Origin: Candidatus Colwellia aromaticivorans
GTDB taxonomy: Bacteria; Pseudomonadota; Gammaproteobacteria; Enterobacterales; Alteromonadaceae
NCBI RefSeq assembly: GCF_003333305.1
Contig: NZ_QOLD01000101.1
Location: 1-55,249, forward strand
Reading direction: 5' to 3'
DNA: 55,249 bases
Shown piece after piece: positions 1 to 9,019 of this stretch. The position numbers and the translations under genes were made by a program. Below the pieces are notes generated by a model, which was not told the origin of the DNA, made no database searches, and worked only from the letters and a program-made list of their open reading frames with translations. Each line of letters opens with the position of its first letter. Position 1 is the stretch's first letter.

Positions 1-120
1 TGGGATATTCTCCAATCTAAGATGAGGCGACATGCCTCAAAACTTAGTGTAGGAAAAAGTGAATGTGTTATAGGGGGAGACGGTGCTTGCCAAGGTCACC
101 ATTACCGCGGAGCGGTTTAG
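1..120 (+). CDS. C-terminal end of an unidentified protein (partial, cut by window start)
   Basis: The first plus-strand frame is open from base 1 to a TAG at 118-120, giving 39 residues and ending in GHHYRGAV. The two other plus frames close within about 25 bases. It points toward the 3' end of the minus-strand flavoprotein gene, so the two would be convergent. The piece is too short to recognise a family, and a chance open frame cannot be excluded. Confidence 0.3.
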   Translation, partial: WDILQSKMRRHASKLSVGKSECVIGGDGACQGHHYRGAV

Positions 121-342
121 TTCAAAGTGGCAAGAGACGACATTTTAAATATGAACCACTACACTTAAGTTTGTTAAATAGTAAAGAACAACTCTGCCTG
201 AAGCACTGTTATGTCATAATTTAAAGCAGGCTGTGGCCTACAGAGTCCTTGCTCGCTACAATTTCAACTTTTGTAAAAAATAGTTGCTTGTTGTTAAGGG
301 CTGGGAGTCAACATAGTGTTCGCTAAAATTACGTATTGTCAA
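121..342. other. Intergenic stretch without recognisable gene
   Basis: About 220 bases between the putative partial frame and the stop codon of the flavoprotein gene. I see no long open frame, strong hairpin with T-run, or member of the repeat families found elsewhere in the window. Confidence 0.5.
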
Positions 343-1542
343 TCAAACCGCTTGTCCGCAAGCCCAACCACTAGACCAACACCATTGAAAATTATAACCG
401 CCAAGCCAGCCGGTAACATCGACTGCTTCACCAATAAAATATAAGCTTTTCGATTTTTTGGCTTCAAAGGTTTTAGAGGAAAGCTCATCGGTATTGATAC
501 CTCCCAAAGTTACTTCTGCGGTGCGGTAGCCTTCAGTGCCATTGGGCTTTATTTGCCAAGCGTGGATTTCACCAGCGATATTATCTATCTCGTCATGGTT
601 TAACTGATTGATGGCTTTATCTGCGACTGTTGTCGCAATCGTTTCATCGTTAATTAATGCTTCAACAAAGCGTTTGGGAAATAAGGTGGCTAAGAGGTTT
701 TTTAATGACTTTTGAGGTTGTTGTTCACGCCAGTTATTGATAATTTCGTTGAGATTGCTTTCAGGTAATAAATTGATAGTAACCGCTTCACCTGCTTGCC
801 AAAAAGATGAAATTTGCAATATAGCAGGCCCGGATAGGCCGCGGTGTGTAAAAAGGATGTTTTCACGAAAACTTATACCCTTTTCACTGGTTACCTGACA
901 GTCAATACTAATACCAGACAAACCCTCGAAGCGTTTTTTGTCATGATCATGTAAAGTGAAAGGTACTAAGGCCGCTATAGTGGGTAAAACATTGAGCCCG
1001 AATTGTTCTGCAATTTTATAACCAATAGGAGATGCGCCCAGTTTTGGCATGGTAAGCCCACCAGAGGCAATAACCAAAGATTGGCATTGATAATCTTTAT
1101 CAGAGGTTTTTACAAGATAACCACGTTCTGAATCTTTACGCACTGAAAGTACTTCAGTACGAAGGTTAATAGACACGCCTGCCCAATCACACTCGGTAAG
1201 TAAAACATCAACTATGTCTTGAGCACTATCATCGCAAAACAATTGCCCTAAGGTTTTATGATGATAATTAACGCTATGTCTTTCTACGAGTTCAATAAAA
1301 TCATCGGCAGAGAATCGACTTAAGGCTGATTTAACAAAATGCGGGTTTTGACAAATAAAGTGATTAGGTGTTGTGCCTTGGTTGGTAAAGTTACAACGGC
1401 CACCACCACTGATTAATACTTTTCTAGCGGGTTTTTTACCCATATCAACCACAACAACGCTTTTACCGCGATAGCCTGCTTGTGCTGCACACATTAATCC
1501 TGCCGCACCGGCACCAATTATTAATACGTCTGTTGTGATCAC
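343..1542 (-). CDS. NAD(P)/FAD-dependent oxidoreductase, BaiN/YhiN (HI0933) family
   Basis: A 399-residue flavoprotein of the HI0933/YhiN family, soluble and cytoplasmic. The N-terminal FAD-binding Rossmann motif GAGAAGLMCA lies at about residues 10-19. The family motif GGGRCNFTN follows at about 46-54, ASGGLTMPKLGAS lies mid-protein, and the C-terminal signature GEAVDVTGWLGGYNFQWC closes the FAD site. Translation starts at a GTG preceded by an AAGGTG ribosome-binding site. Length and motifs match the family. The physiological substrate is not established for most members, and the bile-acid role implied by the name BaiN should not be assumed here. It stands alone, with ferritin upstream on the same strand behind a terminator. 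Confidence 0.88.
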   Translation of the reverse strand: MITTDVLIIGAGAAGLMCAAQAGYRGKSVVVVDMGKKPARKVLISGGGRCNFTNQGTTPNHFICQNPHFVKSALSRFSADDFIELVERHSVNYHHKTLGQLFCDDSAQDIVDVLLTECDWAGVSINLRTEVLSVRKDSERGYLVKTSDKDYQCQSLVIASGGLTMPKLGASPIGYKIAEQFGLNVLPTIAALVPFTLHDHDKKRFEGLSGISIDCQVTSEKGISFRENILFTHRGLSGPAILQISSFWQAGEAVTINLLPESNLNEIINNWREQQPQKSLKNLLATLFPKRFVEALINDETIATTVADKAINQLNHDEIDNIAGEIHAWQIKPNGTEGYRTAEVTLGGINTDELSSKTFEAKKSKSLYFIGEAVDVTGWLGGYNFQWCWSSGWACGQAV

Positions 1543-1655
1543 TGTTACACCTTAAGAATAAAACCCAAACTATAAAACTTATAAGTAAAGCTTCACGAAG
1601 AGGGTTGAAAATTTCGAGACTAGTATAATCTTTCTGTAATCATGCTTATACAAAA

Positions 1656-1676
1656 AAAGGGCTATAAAAGCCCTTT
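1656..1676 (-). terminator. Rho-independent terminator of the ferritin gene
   Basis: AAAGGGCT at 1656-1663 pairs with AGCCCTTT at 1669-1676. Reading the minus strand, the stem is followed by a run of T (complement of the A-run at 1652-1658). It lies about 45 bases beyond the ferritin stop codon. Confidence 0.8.
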
Positions 1677-1719
1677 CTTTAGTTTACTAAGTTTAACCGT
1701 GTACTGCGCTGTTAAACGT

Positions 1720-2247
1720 TTATGCTGTTGTTTCTGTCATGATACTGCTTGAACCATTTTTTGCCATTTCTGCTAAATCTTTGTCAACAAAGAATAAAGC
1801 ATGGCCGTCATGACCCACTAGATTAATTTTATCTAGAACGCTTTTAAATAGTGTTTCTTCTTCATGCTGCTCAGCGACATACCATTGTAGAAAATTAAAG
1901 GTTGAGTAGTCTTGGCTACTAAAAGCTTGATGAGCTAATCCGTTAATGTGTTCAGTAATCTCGCATTCATGCTTGTAGGTTTGTTCAAATACATCAGCTA
2001 AAGATTTAAATTCATGAGGAGCCGCCTCAATAGCTCCTAGTATAGGTAAAGCACCTGTTTCGCTAACATAGGTAAATAAACGCGTCATGTGATCCATTTC
2101 TTCTGCGGCATGTTTACGCATAAATTCAGCGGCGCCAGAAAATCCCTTTTCTTCACACCAAGCACTCATTTGCAAATAAAGATTAGATGAATAAAATTCT
2201 CGGTTAATTTGTTGATTTAATTGTTCTACCATTTCGTTTTTTAACAT
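1720..2247 (-). CDS. ftnA: Non-heme ferritin
   Basis: A 175-residue ferritin that oxidises Fe(II) and stores the mineral in a 24-subunit cytoplasmic shell. The four-helix ferritin sequence is clear: the N-terminal NREFYSSNLYLQMSAWCEEKGF segment gives early ferroxidase ligands, HAAEEMDHM the next Glu/His pair, and WYVAEQHEEE the C-terminal half of the site. It is close in length to E. coli FtnA (165 residues) and has no heme-binding Met typical of bacterioferritin. The ATG start has an AAAGAG ribosome-binding site. It is apparently monocistronic, with its own terminator. I saw no clear Fur box in the leader. Confidence 0.93.
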   Translation of the reverse strand: MLKNEMVEQLNQQINREFYSSNLYLQMSAWCEEKGFSGAAEFMRKHAAEEMDHMTRLFTYVSETGALPILGAIEAAPHEFKSLADVFEQTYKHECEITEHINGLAHQAFSSQDYSTFNFLQWYVAEQHEEETLFKSVLDKINLVGHDGHALFFVDKDLAEMAKNGSSSIMTETTA

Positions 2248-2419
2248 TGAGGTCTCTTTATTTTTGATTATCTATTTAGGATCTTGCCTTGGGTGATGAC
2301 AATGTTCAAGTGTGCTTTGTTAGCGAGTATAAACGGTATAATTACTAGGGTGTTAGTTAAGTTTAACTGGTTTGCATAAATAACTTTTATCGTGTGTTGC
2401 CCGCGCGCAACTTTACATA

Positions 2420-2686
2420 TATACCCAAGTGAATTCAAAGTGCAGGTTTTAGTTGGAATTAGAAACGTCTTTAGGCAAGGCATTGATTGAAGAGAATGGT
2501 TGTTCCATTGTTGAAATCAATAACGAAGCATAAAACGTTTCTAAACCAACCCTACGGGGACAACTGAGCAAACCATCTACTTCGTTGCATCCTTTTTTAA
2601 GGGAGTAACCATTAATAAAAAGATGCGCCTTGTATATGGCTCGCTCAGTTGTCCTAAAATCCGCTTTTTGAGTTCACTTGGGTATA
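2420..2686. repeat. 267-bp palindromic-ended repeat (family 2, copy a)
   Basis: The element starts with TATACCCAAGTGAATTCAAA (2420-2439) and ends with its near-perfect inverse TTTGAGTTCACTTGGGTATA (2667-2686). It contains a 29-bp core at 2473-2501 that is identical to cores at 17968-17996 (inverted) and 20911-20939. Short frames through it have no recognisable protein similarity and are treated as spurious. It fills most of the ferritin-rsmJ intergenic region and looks like a non-autonomous MITE-like element. Confidence 0.8.
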
Positions 2687-2801
2687 AACCTAGGCTTACT
2701 GACGATATGTACCAACTCATGGATATTATGTTCAATATCTTTTTTTTCCATTTACATAATGCTTTTGCCATAAGTTAGTACCGCTAAAATTAAGTGTAGA
2801 G

Positions 2802-3602
2802 CTAAATTTTAGGAATTGCTTTATTTACATAAACATCAAAACGATTTTTTTTCATCTTGATACTTGTTGTCGGTGTTTGGTTATTTAGCGGAGGAGCATA
2901 GCTAGGACGTTTTACTACCACGCGATATTTAGCCAAAGCAAGTGCGGGTGCTAATAACGCATCAGCATCTAAGTCTTCACCCACTAATGATTGAAATACT
3001 CGCATTTCTTTTTTTACAGCGGCTGATTTATCACGATGTGGGTACATGGGATCAAGATAGACCACATCTACCTGATCGGTTAAAGCCATATTCTCAATAG
3101 ATGAACCGTGAACTAACCGCATACGTTGCGCTATTTCACTTACCTCCGCATTGAGTTTAGCGCGTTCTAAGCCATCATCGAGTAGGGCAGCAACTACCGG
3201 CATACGTTCCATTAAGGTGACTTGGCAGCCAAGACTCGCTAATACAAAAGCATCACGGCCTAACCCTGCGGTAGCATCTAGTACATGCGGGGCGAAACCA
3301 TGTTTTAGACCGATGGCTTTGGCAATGTCTTGGCCTCTACCACCACCAAATTTACGACGATGCGCCACTGCGCCGTCAACAAAGTCAACGTTAATACCGC
3401 TAAGCTTTGGTTCATCAAGTTTTATTAACTCAAGTACTTGATGGTTTAGTTGCAATAAAAAATCTAATGAGGCATTTTTGCGTGCTGATGCCATATCACC
3501 AATATAATTAAGGTGCCATTTTTTCGCGATAAGTTTACAGCGATCAGTGTCAATTGAATCACTATAGGCAACGGCAACATTTTGATGAAGAAGCTTAGTC
3601 AT
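2802..3602 (-). CDS. rsmJ: 16S rRNA (guanine1516-N2)-methyltransferase
   Basis: A 266-residue SAM-dependent methyltransferase that methylates N2 of G1516 in the small-subunit rRNA. The SAM-binding motif [18 protein letters not shown] lies at about 109-126, followed by the acidic loop residue in LMER. The catalytic-side motif YLDPMYPHR is at about 182-190, and [11 protein letters not shown] lies near the C-terminus, all characteristic of RsmJ (YhiQ). Its ATG overlaps the stop codon of the upstream glycosylase gene by one base (TAATG), indicating translational coupling. With prlC it forms a three-gene minus-strand operon; prlC-rsmJ adjacency is also seen in enterobacteria. Confidence 0.92.
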   Translation of the reverse strand: MTKLLHQNVAVAYSDSIDTDRCKLIAKKWHLNYIGDMASARKNASLDFLLQLNHQVLELIKLDEPKLSGINVDFVDGAVAHRRKFGGGRGQDIAKAIGLKHGFAPHVLDATAGLGRDAFVLASLGCQVTLMERMPVVAALLDDGLERAKLNAEVSEIAQRMRLVHGSSIENMALTDQVDVVYLDPMYPHRDKSAAVKKEMRVFQSLVGEDLDADALLAPALALAKYRVVVKRPSYAPPLNNQTPTTSIKMKKNRFDVYVNKAIPKI

Positions 3603-4345
3603 TAAACTTCCTCAAGTTGTACATAATTATCACCACTGGCAAAGGCAATTAAACGGCTTAGTTGAGTTAGGCTGTAACCCGACTCTTGCTGGTGTTGATT
3701 AAAAAAGGCCTGAATTGCAGTTAAGCTTTTTTTACTTTGTAAACCGCCATCAATTACCTTTTGTGCCCTAATGTAGGCTTCTACATCTGAGCTCAATATA
3801 AAGGTATCTTTGCCTAATAGCCTTAACGCGTAAGGCCCAGTATTACCACCAAGACGTTGCCCGTGCTTTTTCAAAAACGCCCATAAACCAATAATGTCAC
3901 TGCTTGGCCATTCGGCAATAAATTGCGCAAAGCTGGTTTTATGTTCTATTTGATGATCGAACATCATTTGCGCATTTGCTTTAATGGTTTTTACCTTATT
4001 ATAATTGCGAATAATATCAGGATTAGCTGCTTTTCTTTCAAGCATCTCTTCAGGCATCATTAGCACCTTTTCAATGTTAAAATTGAAAAAGCTTTCTTCA
4101 AAGTTAGGCCATTTATTTTCTACAACACGCCAGACAAACCCCGATTTAAAAATTTGTTTGGTAAATGCGGATAATAGGCGATCATCACTTAACGTTGCCA
4201 CACCTTGTTGTGCAGCTTCATCGTTAAGTAATTTTTTACCGATAATTTTTTTACCAAGCAATAATTCTAATGCCTTTACGCCACCTTTTCGTTTCGCGGC
4301 GCGCTGATATAAATCACTAAATTTTTCCGTGGTATTTACAGTCAT
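3602..4345 (-). CDS. DNA-3-methyladenine glycosylase I-like protein (Tag-like, HhH superfamily)
   Basis: About 247 residues if started at the ATG at 4345, just after the prlC stop; an in-frame GTG at 4366 would add seven residues and overlap prlC. The segment [28 protein letters not shown], then MPEEMLE and [16 protein letters not shown], follows the pattern of 3-methyladenine glycosylase I (Tag). Unlike classical Tag, I see no N-terminal Cys or C-terminal His-x-Cys zinc ligands, so this is a divergent subfamily. Expected role is base-excision repair of alkylated adenine, but substrate is inferred. It is translationally coupled to rsmJ downstream and probably co-transcribed with prlC. Confidence 0.75.
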   Translation of the reverse strand: MTVNTTEKFSDLYQRAAKRKGGVKALELLLGKKIIGKKLLNDEAAQQGVATLSDDRLLSAFTKQIFKSGFVWRVVENKWPNFEESFFNFNIEKVLMMPEEMLERKAANPDIIRNYNKVKTIKANAQMMFDHQIEHKTSFAQFIAEWPSSDIIGLWAFLKKHGQRLGGNTGPYALRLLGKDTFILSSDVEAYIRAQKVIDGGLQSKKSLTAIQAFFNQHQQESGYSLTQLSRLIAFASGDNYVQLEEV

Positions 4346-4349
4346 AAAA

Positions 4350-6395
4350 TTAAGCTTCAATACCACAATGACGAAGTAAGGCTTCTATTTCAGGTGCTCT
4401 GCCACGGAAGTTTTTAAATAATTCACTTGGTTCTTCGCTACCGCCTTTCTCTAAAACATTGGTTAAAAAAGACTGACCCGTAGCTTGGTTGAAAATACCT
4501 TCTTGTTCAAATAAACCAAAGGCATCGGCTGATAATACTTCGGCCCATTTATAACTATAATAGCCCGCGGCATAACCACCACCAAAAATATGACTAAAAC
4601 CATGTTGAAAGCGATTAAATTCTGGCGCTTTTACCACGGAATACTGTTCTCTCACTTGGTTTAGTACTTGTTGTATATGGTCTTCTTTGGCTTCTTTGGT
4701 ATAGCTGGCGTGCATAGTAAAATCAAAAATGCTGAACTCTAATTGACGTAACATTTGCATGGCCGATTGAAAGTTTTTTGCTGCAAGCATTTTATCTAAA
4801 AGCGCCTGAGGTAATGATTCACCGGTTTCAAAATGGTTAGAAATAAATGCCAGCGCTTCTGGTTGCCAACACCAGTTTTCTAAAAATTGGCTCGGTAGTT
4901 CCACCGCATCCCAAGGAACGCCATTAATCCCAGAAACGGCACTCGCATCTATTTGCGTTAACATGTGGTGTAAGCCGTGACCAAACTCGTGAAATAAGGT
5001 GACTACTTCATCATGGGTAAATAGTGCCGGCGTATCGCCAACAGGGCCATTGAAATTACAGGTTAGGTAGGCAACAGGGTGTTGAATTTCACCTGTGCTA
5101 AGTTTAGCTCTACCAACACAATCATCCATCCAAGCACCGCCGCGTTTTTTCTCACGGGCGTATAAATCTAAATAGAAGCTGCCACGTAGTTGGCCATCAG
5201 CGCCAAAAACGTCATAAAATTTCACGTCATCATGCCAAACATCAACACCATCGCGACAGGTAATAGTTAAGCCAAATAAACGGTTCACAACAGAAAACAA
5301 CCCTTCAACAACTTTATCTTTGGGGAAGTAAGGACGTAGTTCTTCATCTGAAATGGTATAACGGCTTTGTTTCAGTTTTTCGCTGTAGTAGGCTAAATCC
5401 CATGCCTGTAAAGTATCTTGTGAATACTCACTTTTGGCAAAATCGTTTAATTCTTGAAAGTCTTGTTCACCCTGATGTTTGGATTTAATCGCAAGGTTTT
5501 CTAAAAATTCCATTACTTCGCTGGTGGAGTTGGCCATTTTAGTGGCGAGAGAATGTTCAGCGTAGTTAGTAAAATCGAGCAATTGGGCTAATTCGTGACG
5601 AAGCGCTAAAAGTTCATTCATAATACCGCTATTGTCGAATTCCCCAGCATTTGGTCCTTGATCAGAAGCGCGAGTAACAAAAGCACGATGTAGTTTTTCA
5701 CGTAATGCTTGATTGTCACAATACATCATTACCGGTAGGTAACTAGGTATGTCTAACGTGAAATTATAACCTTGTTGTTCTTTGCTTTTGGCTAGTGCTT
5801 GTGCTGCGGCTAAGGCACTGTCAGGTAAACCTGTTAAATCATTTTTATCGTTAATATTAATGCTAAACGCTTGTGTGGCATCAAGCACATTATTACTAAA
5901 GCTTGAGCTTAATTCTGATAAACGACTGACTATTTCTCCGTATCGTTTCTTGCTGTCATCATTTAGAGCGACGCCTGATAATTTGAAATCACGTAAAGCA
6001 TTGGTAATAACTTTTTGTTGGTCAGTAGCTAAGCTAGAAAATTCACTGCTGTTTTTTAACTGTAGGTAAGCTTGATATAGTCCTTGGTGTTGGCCAACAA
6101 ACGTGCTGTATTCTGACAGTATAGGTAAGCATGACTCATAAGCATCTCGTAATTCATCACTACTGATTACCGAGTTCATATGGGAAATTGGTGACCAAAG
6201 TTTGGATAATATGTCATCAACTTCATCAATAGGCATCACTAGATTTTGCCAAGTAAAAGTACTTTGTTCAGTTAATACTTGTTCAATTGTTTTTTTACAA
6301 TCTGCGATCATTTGCTCTACTGCTGGTTTTACATGTTCGGGCTTTATTTTTGTGAATTCGGGTAAAGGTGAGTTTAGCAATAAAGGGTTAGTCAT
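4350..6395 (-). CDS. prlC: Oligopeptidase A (M3 family metallopeptidase)
   Basis: A 681-residue cytoplasmic zinc oligopeptidase that degrades signal-peptide fragments and other short peptides. The M3 zinc site FHEFGHGLHHMLT (HExxH) lies at about residues 466-478, and the third ligand region with GVPWDAVELPSQFLENW follows. The C-terminal HIFGGGYAAGYYSYKWAEV motif is typical of the M3A family. Length equals E. coli PrlC (680). First gene of the prlC-glycosylase-rsmJ operon. Confidence 0.95.
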   Translation of the reverse strand: MTNPLLLNSPLPEFTKIKPEHVKPAVEQMIADCKKTIEQVLTEQSTFTWQNLVMPIDEVDDILSKLWSPISHMNSVISSDELRDAYESCLPILSEYSTFVGQHQGLYQAYLQLKNSSEFSSLATDQQKVITNALRDFKLSGVALNDDSKKRYGEIVSRLSELSSSFSNNVLDATQAFSININDKNDLTGLPDSALAAAQALAKSKEQQGYNFTLDIPSYLPVMMYCDNQALREKLHRAFVTRASDQGPNAGEFDNSGIMNELLALRHELAQLLDFTNYAEHSLATKMANSTSEVMEFLENLAIKSKHQGEQDFQELNDFAKSEYSQDTLQAWDLAYYSEKLKQSRYTISDEELRPYFPKDKVVEGLFSVVNRLFGLTITCRDGVDVWHDDVKFYDVFGADGQLRGSFYLDLYAREKKRGGAWMDDCVGRAKLSTGEIQHPVAYLTCNFNGPVGDTPALFTHDEVVTLFHEFGHGLHHMLTQIDASAVSGINGVPWDAVELPSQFLENWCWQPEALAFISNHFETGESLPQALLDKMLAAKNFQSAMQMLRQLEFSIFDFTMHASYTKEAKEDHIQQVLNQVREQYSVVKAPEFNRFQHGFSHIFGGGYAAGYYSYKWAEVLSADAFGLFEQEGIFNQATGQSFLTNVLEKGGSEEPSELFKNFRGRAPEIEALLRHCGIEA

Positions 6396-6529
6396 AATGG
6401 TTCAAATTTAATAAATGATAGTGTAGATGTGATGACAACAAAGGAAATATTCAAGGGTAATTACTTAACAGAGGCATTTTTTTTGCTATTTAATATTTTG
6501 TTTGATTTTGTAGCAACGTTATTAAAAAC

Positions 6530-6698
6530 GTAATTATTCACCATACCCAGCGTGCACGTCATTCCGGTTGTGTCTTTGCCTACAGGACGTAGGGTCTAGC
6601 TTTGGTCTGGACACCAAAGCTGAAGCCGGAATCTGCCTGTTTTAAACAGTAGACTCCCGATTAAAACATCTCGGGAGTGACGATAGGTGAGTAGTTAC
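6530..6698 (+). repeat. 169-bp palindromic repeat (family 1, copy 1)
   Basis: Begins GTAATTATTCACC and ends GGTGAGTAGTTAC, so the termini are imperfect inverted repeats. Inside are two further hairpins: AGCTTTGGTCTGGACACCAAAGCT and the GACTCCCGATT / ATCTCGGGAGT pair. It is nearly identical to the copy at 19435-19603, with related copies at 14907-15075, 40221-40388 and 45496-45665. It lies between the divergent prlC and gor genes, about 220 bases before the gor start. Confidence 0.85.
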
Positions 6699-6921
6699 TT
6701 AAAAATTTACTTAATATAGAAGTAACACAAAACGCATTATTTTCAGGAGTATTTATACAGTAAATCCATTGATGCTAAAACAATCTCGAAAGATCAACAG
6801 ACCCTAATATTATTGAGTTAAAGGTAAATTAGTTAACGCTTCGCTTGATTGTATGGTTTTTTGTACCCACATAGTAAAGATAAAACTAAAGATAAAAATA
6901 GTTAACCCTAAGGATTCTCTA

Positions 6922-8277
6922 ATGACACAACATTTTGATTATTTAGCCATTGGCGCTGGTAGTGGCGGTATTGCTTCGGCAAACAGAGCAGCAAAGCTTG
7001 GTAAAAAAGCAGCAGTAATTGAAGCCAAATACCTTGGTGGTACTTGTGTGAATGTTGGCTGTGTTCCCAAAAAAGCCATGTGGTACGCGGGGCAAATTAG
7101 CGACGCGCTTAAATATGCACATGACTATGGCTTTAAATTAGAGCAAAAAGGTTTTGACTGGAACCATTTAGTTAACAATCGTGAAGCGTATATAGAAAGA
7201 ATTCATGGTGCCTATCAACGCGGTTTTGATGCGAACAATGTCACTGTTATTCAAGGGTTTGCTAAATTTATAGATAAAAATACGGTTGAGGTAGGTGGCA
7301 CCTTATATACCGCAGATCATATTACTATTGCGACTGGTGGGCGTCCTTCTATCCCTGATATTGAAGGTGCTGAATTTGGCATTGACTCAGATGGTTTTTT
7401 TGCGCTGACCGAGCAACCTAAGTCAGTTGCTGTTATTGGTGCAGGTTATATTGCGGTAGAGCTAGCAGGTGTATTTTATGGGCTAGGCACACAAACGCAT
7501 TTGTTGGTTAGAAATGAGAAACCACTCCGCACCTTTGATGATATGTTAAGTACCACATTAGTTGAACAAATGGCAAAGCATGGTCCAACCTTGCATAACC
7601 ACAGTACGCCTGAACGCATTGAAAAATTAGCAGATGGAAACCTCGTAGTACATTTAACTAATGGTCAGTCGGTTGGCCCAGTTGAAAAATTAGTCTGGGC
7701 AATAGGTCGAGAGCCAGCTACTGATAATATTAATCTAGAACTGGCGGGTGTTGAGCTCAATGAACGAGGCTTTATTGTTACAGATAAATATCAAAATACC
7801 AATGTAGAGGGTATTTATGCAGTTGGTGACAATACTGGGCGTGCACAGTTAACACCAGTAGCTGTTGCTGCAGGTCGTCGTTTATGTGAACGCTTATTTA
7901 ACAATAAACCAGATGAACATTTAGATTACTCAGGTATCGCGACAGTTGTCTTTAGCCACCCTGTAATTGGCACGGTAGGATTAACAGAGGGAGAAGCTGT
8001 TACGCAATATGGTGAAGACAATATTAGTGTTTATAATTCACAGTTCACGGCCCTTTATCAAGCCATTACTGAAGATTACCGAGATCCAACACGAATGAAG
8101 TTAATTTGTGCTGGCGTAGATGAAAAAGTTGTTGGGTTACATAGTATTGGTTTTGGTAGTGACGAACTACTACAAGGTTTTGCCGTTGCGATGAAAATGG
8201 GCGCGACGAAAGCTGATTTCGATAATACTATTGCTATTCATCCAACCTCTGCGGAAGAGTTTGTTACTATGACTTGA
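6922..8277 (+). CDS. gor: Glutathione-disulfide reductase
   Basis: A 451-residue FAD enzyme that reduces GSSG with NADPH in the cytosol. FAD motif [10 protein letters not shown] is at the N-terminus. The redox-active cysteines are C42 and C47 in [13 protein letters not shown]. The NAD(P)-binding motif [17 protein letters not shown] follows, and the C-terminal dimer/active-site motif [11 protein letters not shown] carries the catalytic His-Glu. An in-frame ATG upstream at 6853 exists, but the ATG at 6922 is preferred: it has an AAGGA ribosome-binding site eight bases upstream and gives the family length (E. coli Gor 450). Confidence 0.95.
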   Translation: MTQHFDYLAIGAGSGGIASANRAAKLGKKAAVIEAKYLGGTCVNVGCVPKKAMWYAGQISDALKYAHDYGFKLEQKGFDWNHLVNNREAYIERIHGAYQRGFDANNVTVIQGFAKFIDKNTVEVGGTLYTADHITIATGGRPSIPDIEGAEFGIDSDGFFALTEQPKSVAVIGAGYIAVELAGVFYGLGTQTHLLVRNEKPLRTFDDMLSTTLVEQMAKHGPTLHNHSTPERIEKLADGNLVVHLTNGQSVGPVEKLVWAIGREPATDNINLELAGVELNERGFIVTDKYQNTNVEGIYAVGDNTGRAQLTPVAVAAGRRLCERLFNNKPDEHLDYSGIATVVFSHPVIGTVGLTEGEAVTQYGEDNISVYNSQFTALYQAITEDYRDPTRMKLICAGVDEKVVGLHSIGFGSDELLQGFAVAMKMGATKADFDNTIAIHPTSAEEFVTMT

Positions 8278-8340
8278 TGGTGTAACAAGGAAATATTAAT
8301 TCCTCCAGTTACGCCTGAATAAAAATTTTTGGCTAGCAAC

Positions 8341-8389
8341 AAGGCAACTTGTTTCAATATTTATCGAAACAAGTTGCCTTCATTTTTAT
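8341..8389 (+). terminator. Rho-independent terminator of gor
   Basis: A perfect 15-bp stem, AAGGCAACTTGTTTC (8341-8355) and its complement (8366-8380), with a 10-base loop, followed by CATTTTTAT. It lies 63 bases after the gor stop. Confidence 0.9.
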
Positions 8390-8410
8390 AACCAGCCTAA
8401 AACATCTTTT

Positions 8411-8504
8411 ATACCAATTGAATCAATGCTTTGCCTCTAAGCCTTTTAATTCTCGCTAAATGGTGCGTTCATTAATTCAATTAATGGTATTATTACTACC
8501 AACG
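8411..8504. repeat. Short member of repeat family 2 (copy d)
   Basis: ATACCAATTGAAT at the left end and ATTCAATTAATGGTAT at the right form terminal inverted repeats. The interior reads GCCTTTTAATTCTCGCT, which is the inverse of bases at about 20890-20907 in copy c. It looks like an internally deleted derivative of the element at 20861-21159. Confidence 0.6.
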
Positions 8505-8690
8505 AGGTTATTTAGCTTTCGAATTTATACCTTAATCAATAACAATTAATTAATTGTAACGTTACTTTAAAATATGTTGAAAGTTATTGTAACTGGTTGA
8601 CCGTCCGTTAAGGCGCGCCAGTGTTAGCTTATATTTTTTTGTTATTGTGAGCAGAAAAAAAGAGTTAAAAAGTTTTCATAATGTACTAGT

Positions 8691-8745
8691 AATAACGTGA
8701 AATTCTGATAGTCTCTTACCTCGTTATTTTTTGGGCTTTTTTTTT
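8691..8745 (+). other. Terminator-like hairpin with long T-runs in the polA leader
   Basis: AATAACG (8691-8697) pairs with CGTTATT (8722-8728) across a 24-base loop. The stem runs directly into T-rich sequence with two T-runs around 8727-8732 and 8737-8745. No protein gene lies immediately upstream on the plus strand, so this could end a small untranslated RNA or an attenuated polA transcript. The RNA itself is inference. Confidence 0.35.
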
Positions 8746-8778
8746 ATACAATTAAAAAGTAACGATGATAAAATTTAT

Positions 8779-8930
8779 TTATCCACAAAAATAAAAATAA
8801 AAAACATTATGCGACAAAAGTACTGGTTTCTTATTTTTTTCAATTAAATCATTTGTATAGCTTTAATTTTCAGAGTGGCAATGCTTTATATTCTGATTTT
8901 TCATTGTGTTTATCAACAAAGTTATCCACA
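8779..8930 (+). promoter_or_regulatory. DnaA-box pair upstream of polA
   Basis: TTATCCACA occurs exactly at 8779-8787 and 8922-8930, with TTATCAACA (one mismatch) at 8910-8918. These match the DnaA consensus TTATNCACA and all lie within 250 bases upstream of the polA start. Regulation by DnaA is inferred. Confidence 0.5.
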
Positions 8931-9019
8931 TTGTGCTAGTACCAATTGTCATAGTGCAGTAGAGCTAAAGCGTGCTTTGTGGCATGCTTACCCCATCTTA
9001 TTGTTTAGACTCAATTCTT

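Larger units (their letters stand above)
8505..9019. other. Long leader region upstream of polA
   Basis: About 515 bases, very AT-rich, without a recognisable protein gene. It contains two consensus DnaA boxes (8779-8787 and 8922-8930), a near-consensus third (8910-8918), and a terminator-like structure at 8691-8745, described separately. One short frame runs into polA but shows no family features. Confidence 0.55.

Noticed and set aside
2268-2771. Two short open frames on the minus strand between ferritin and rsmJ
   Set aside because: They run through the family 2 palindromic repeat; translated sequence has no domain features, and similar frames vary between copies.
8640-8745. Spot 42 RNA gene on the minus strand
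   Set aside because: Only three short blocks match, the promoter is weak and the characteristic 3' terminator hairpin is missing; kept only as a finding to test, not called as ncRNA.
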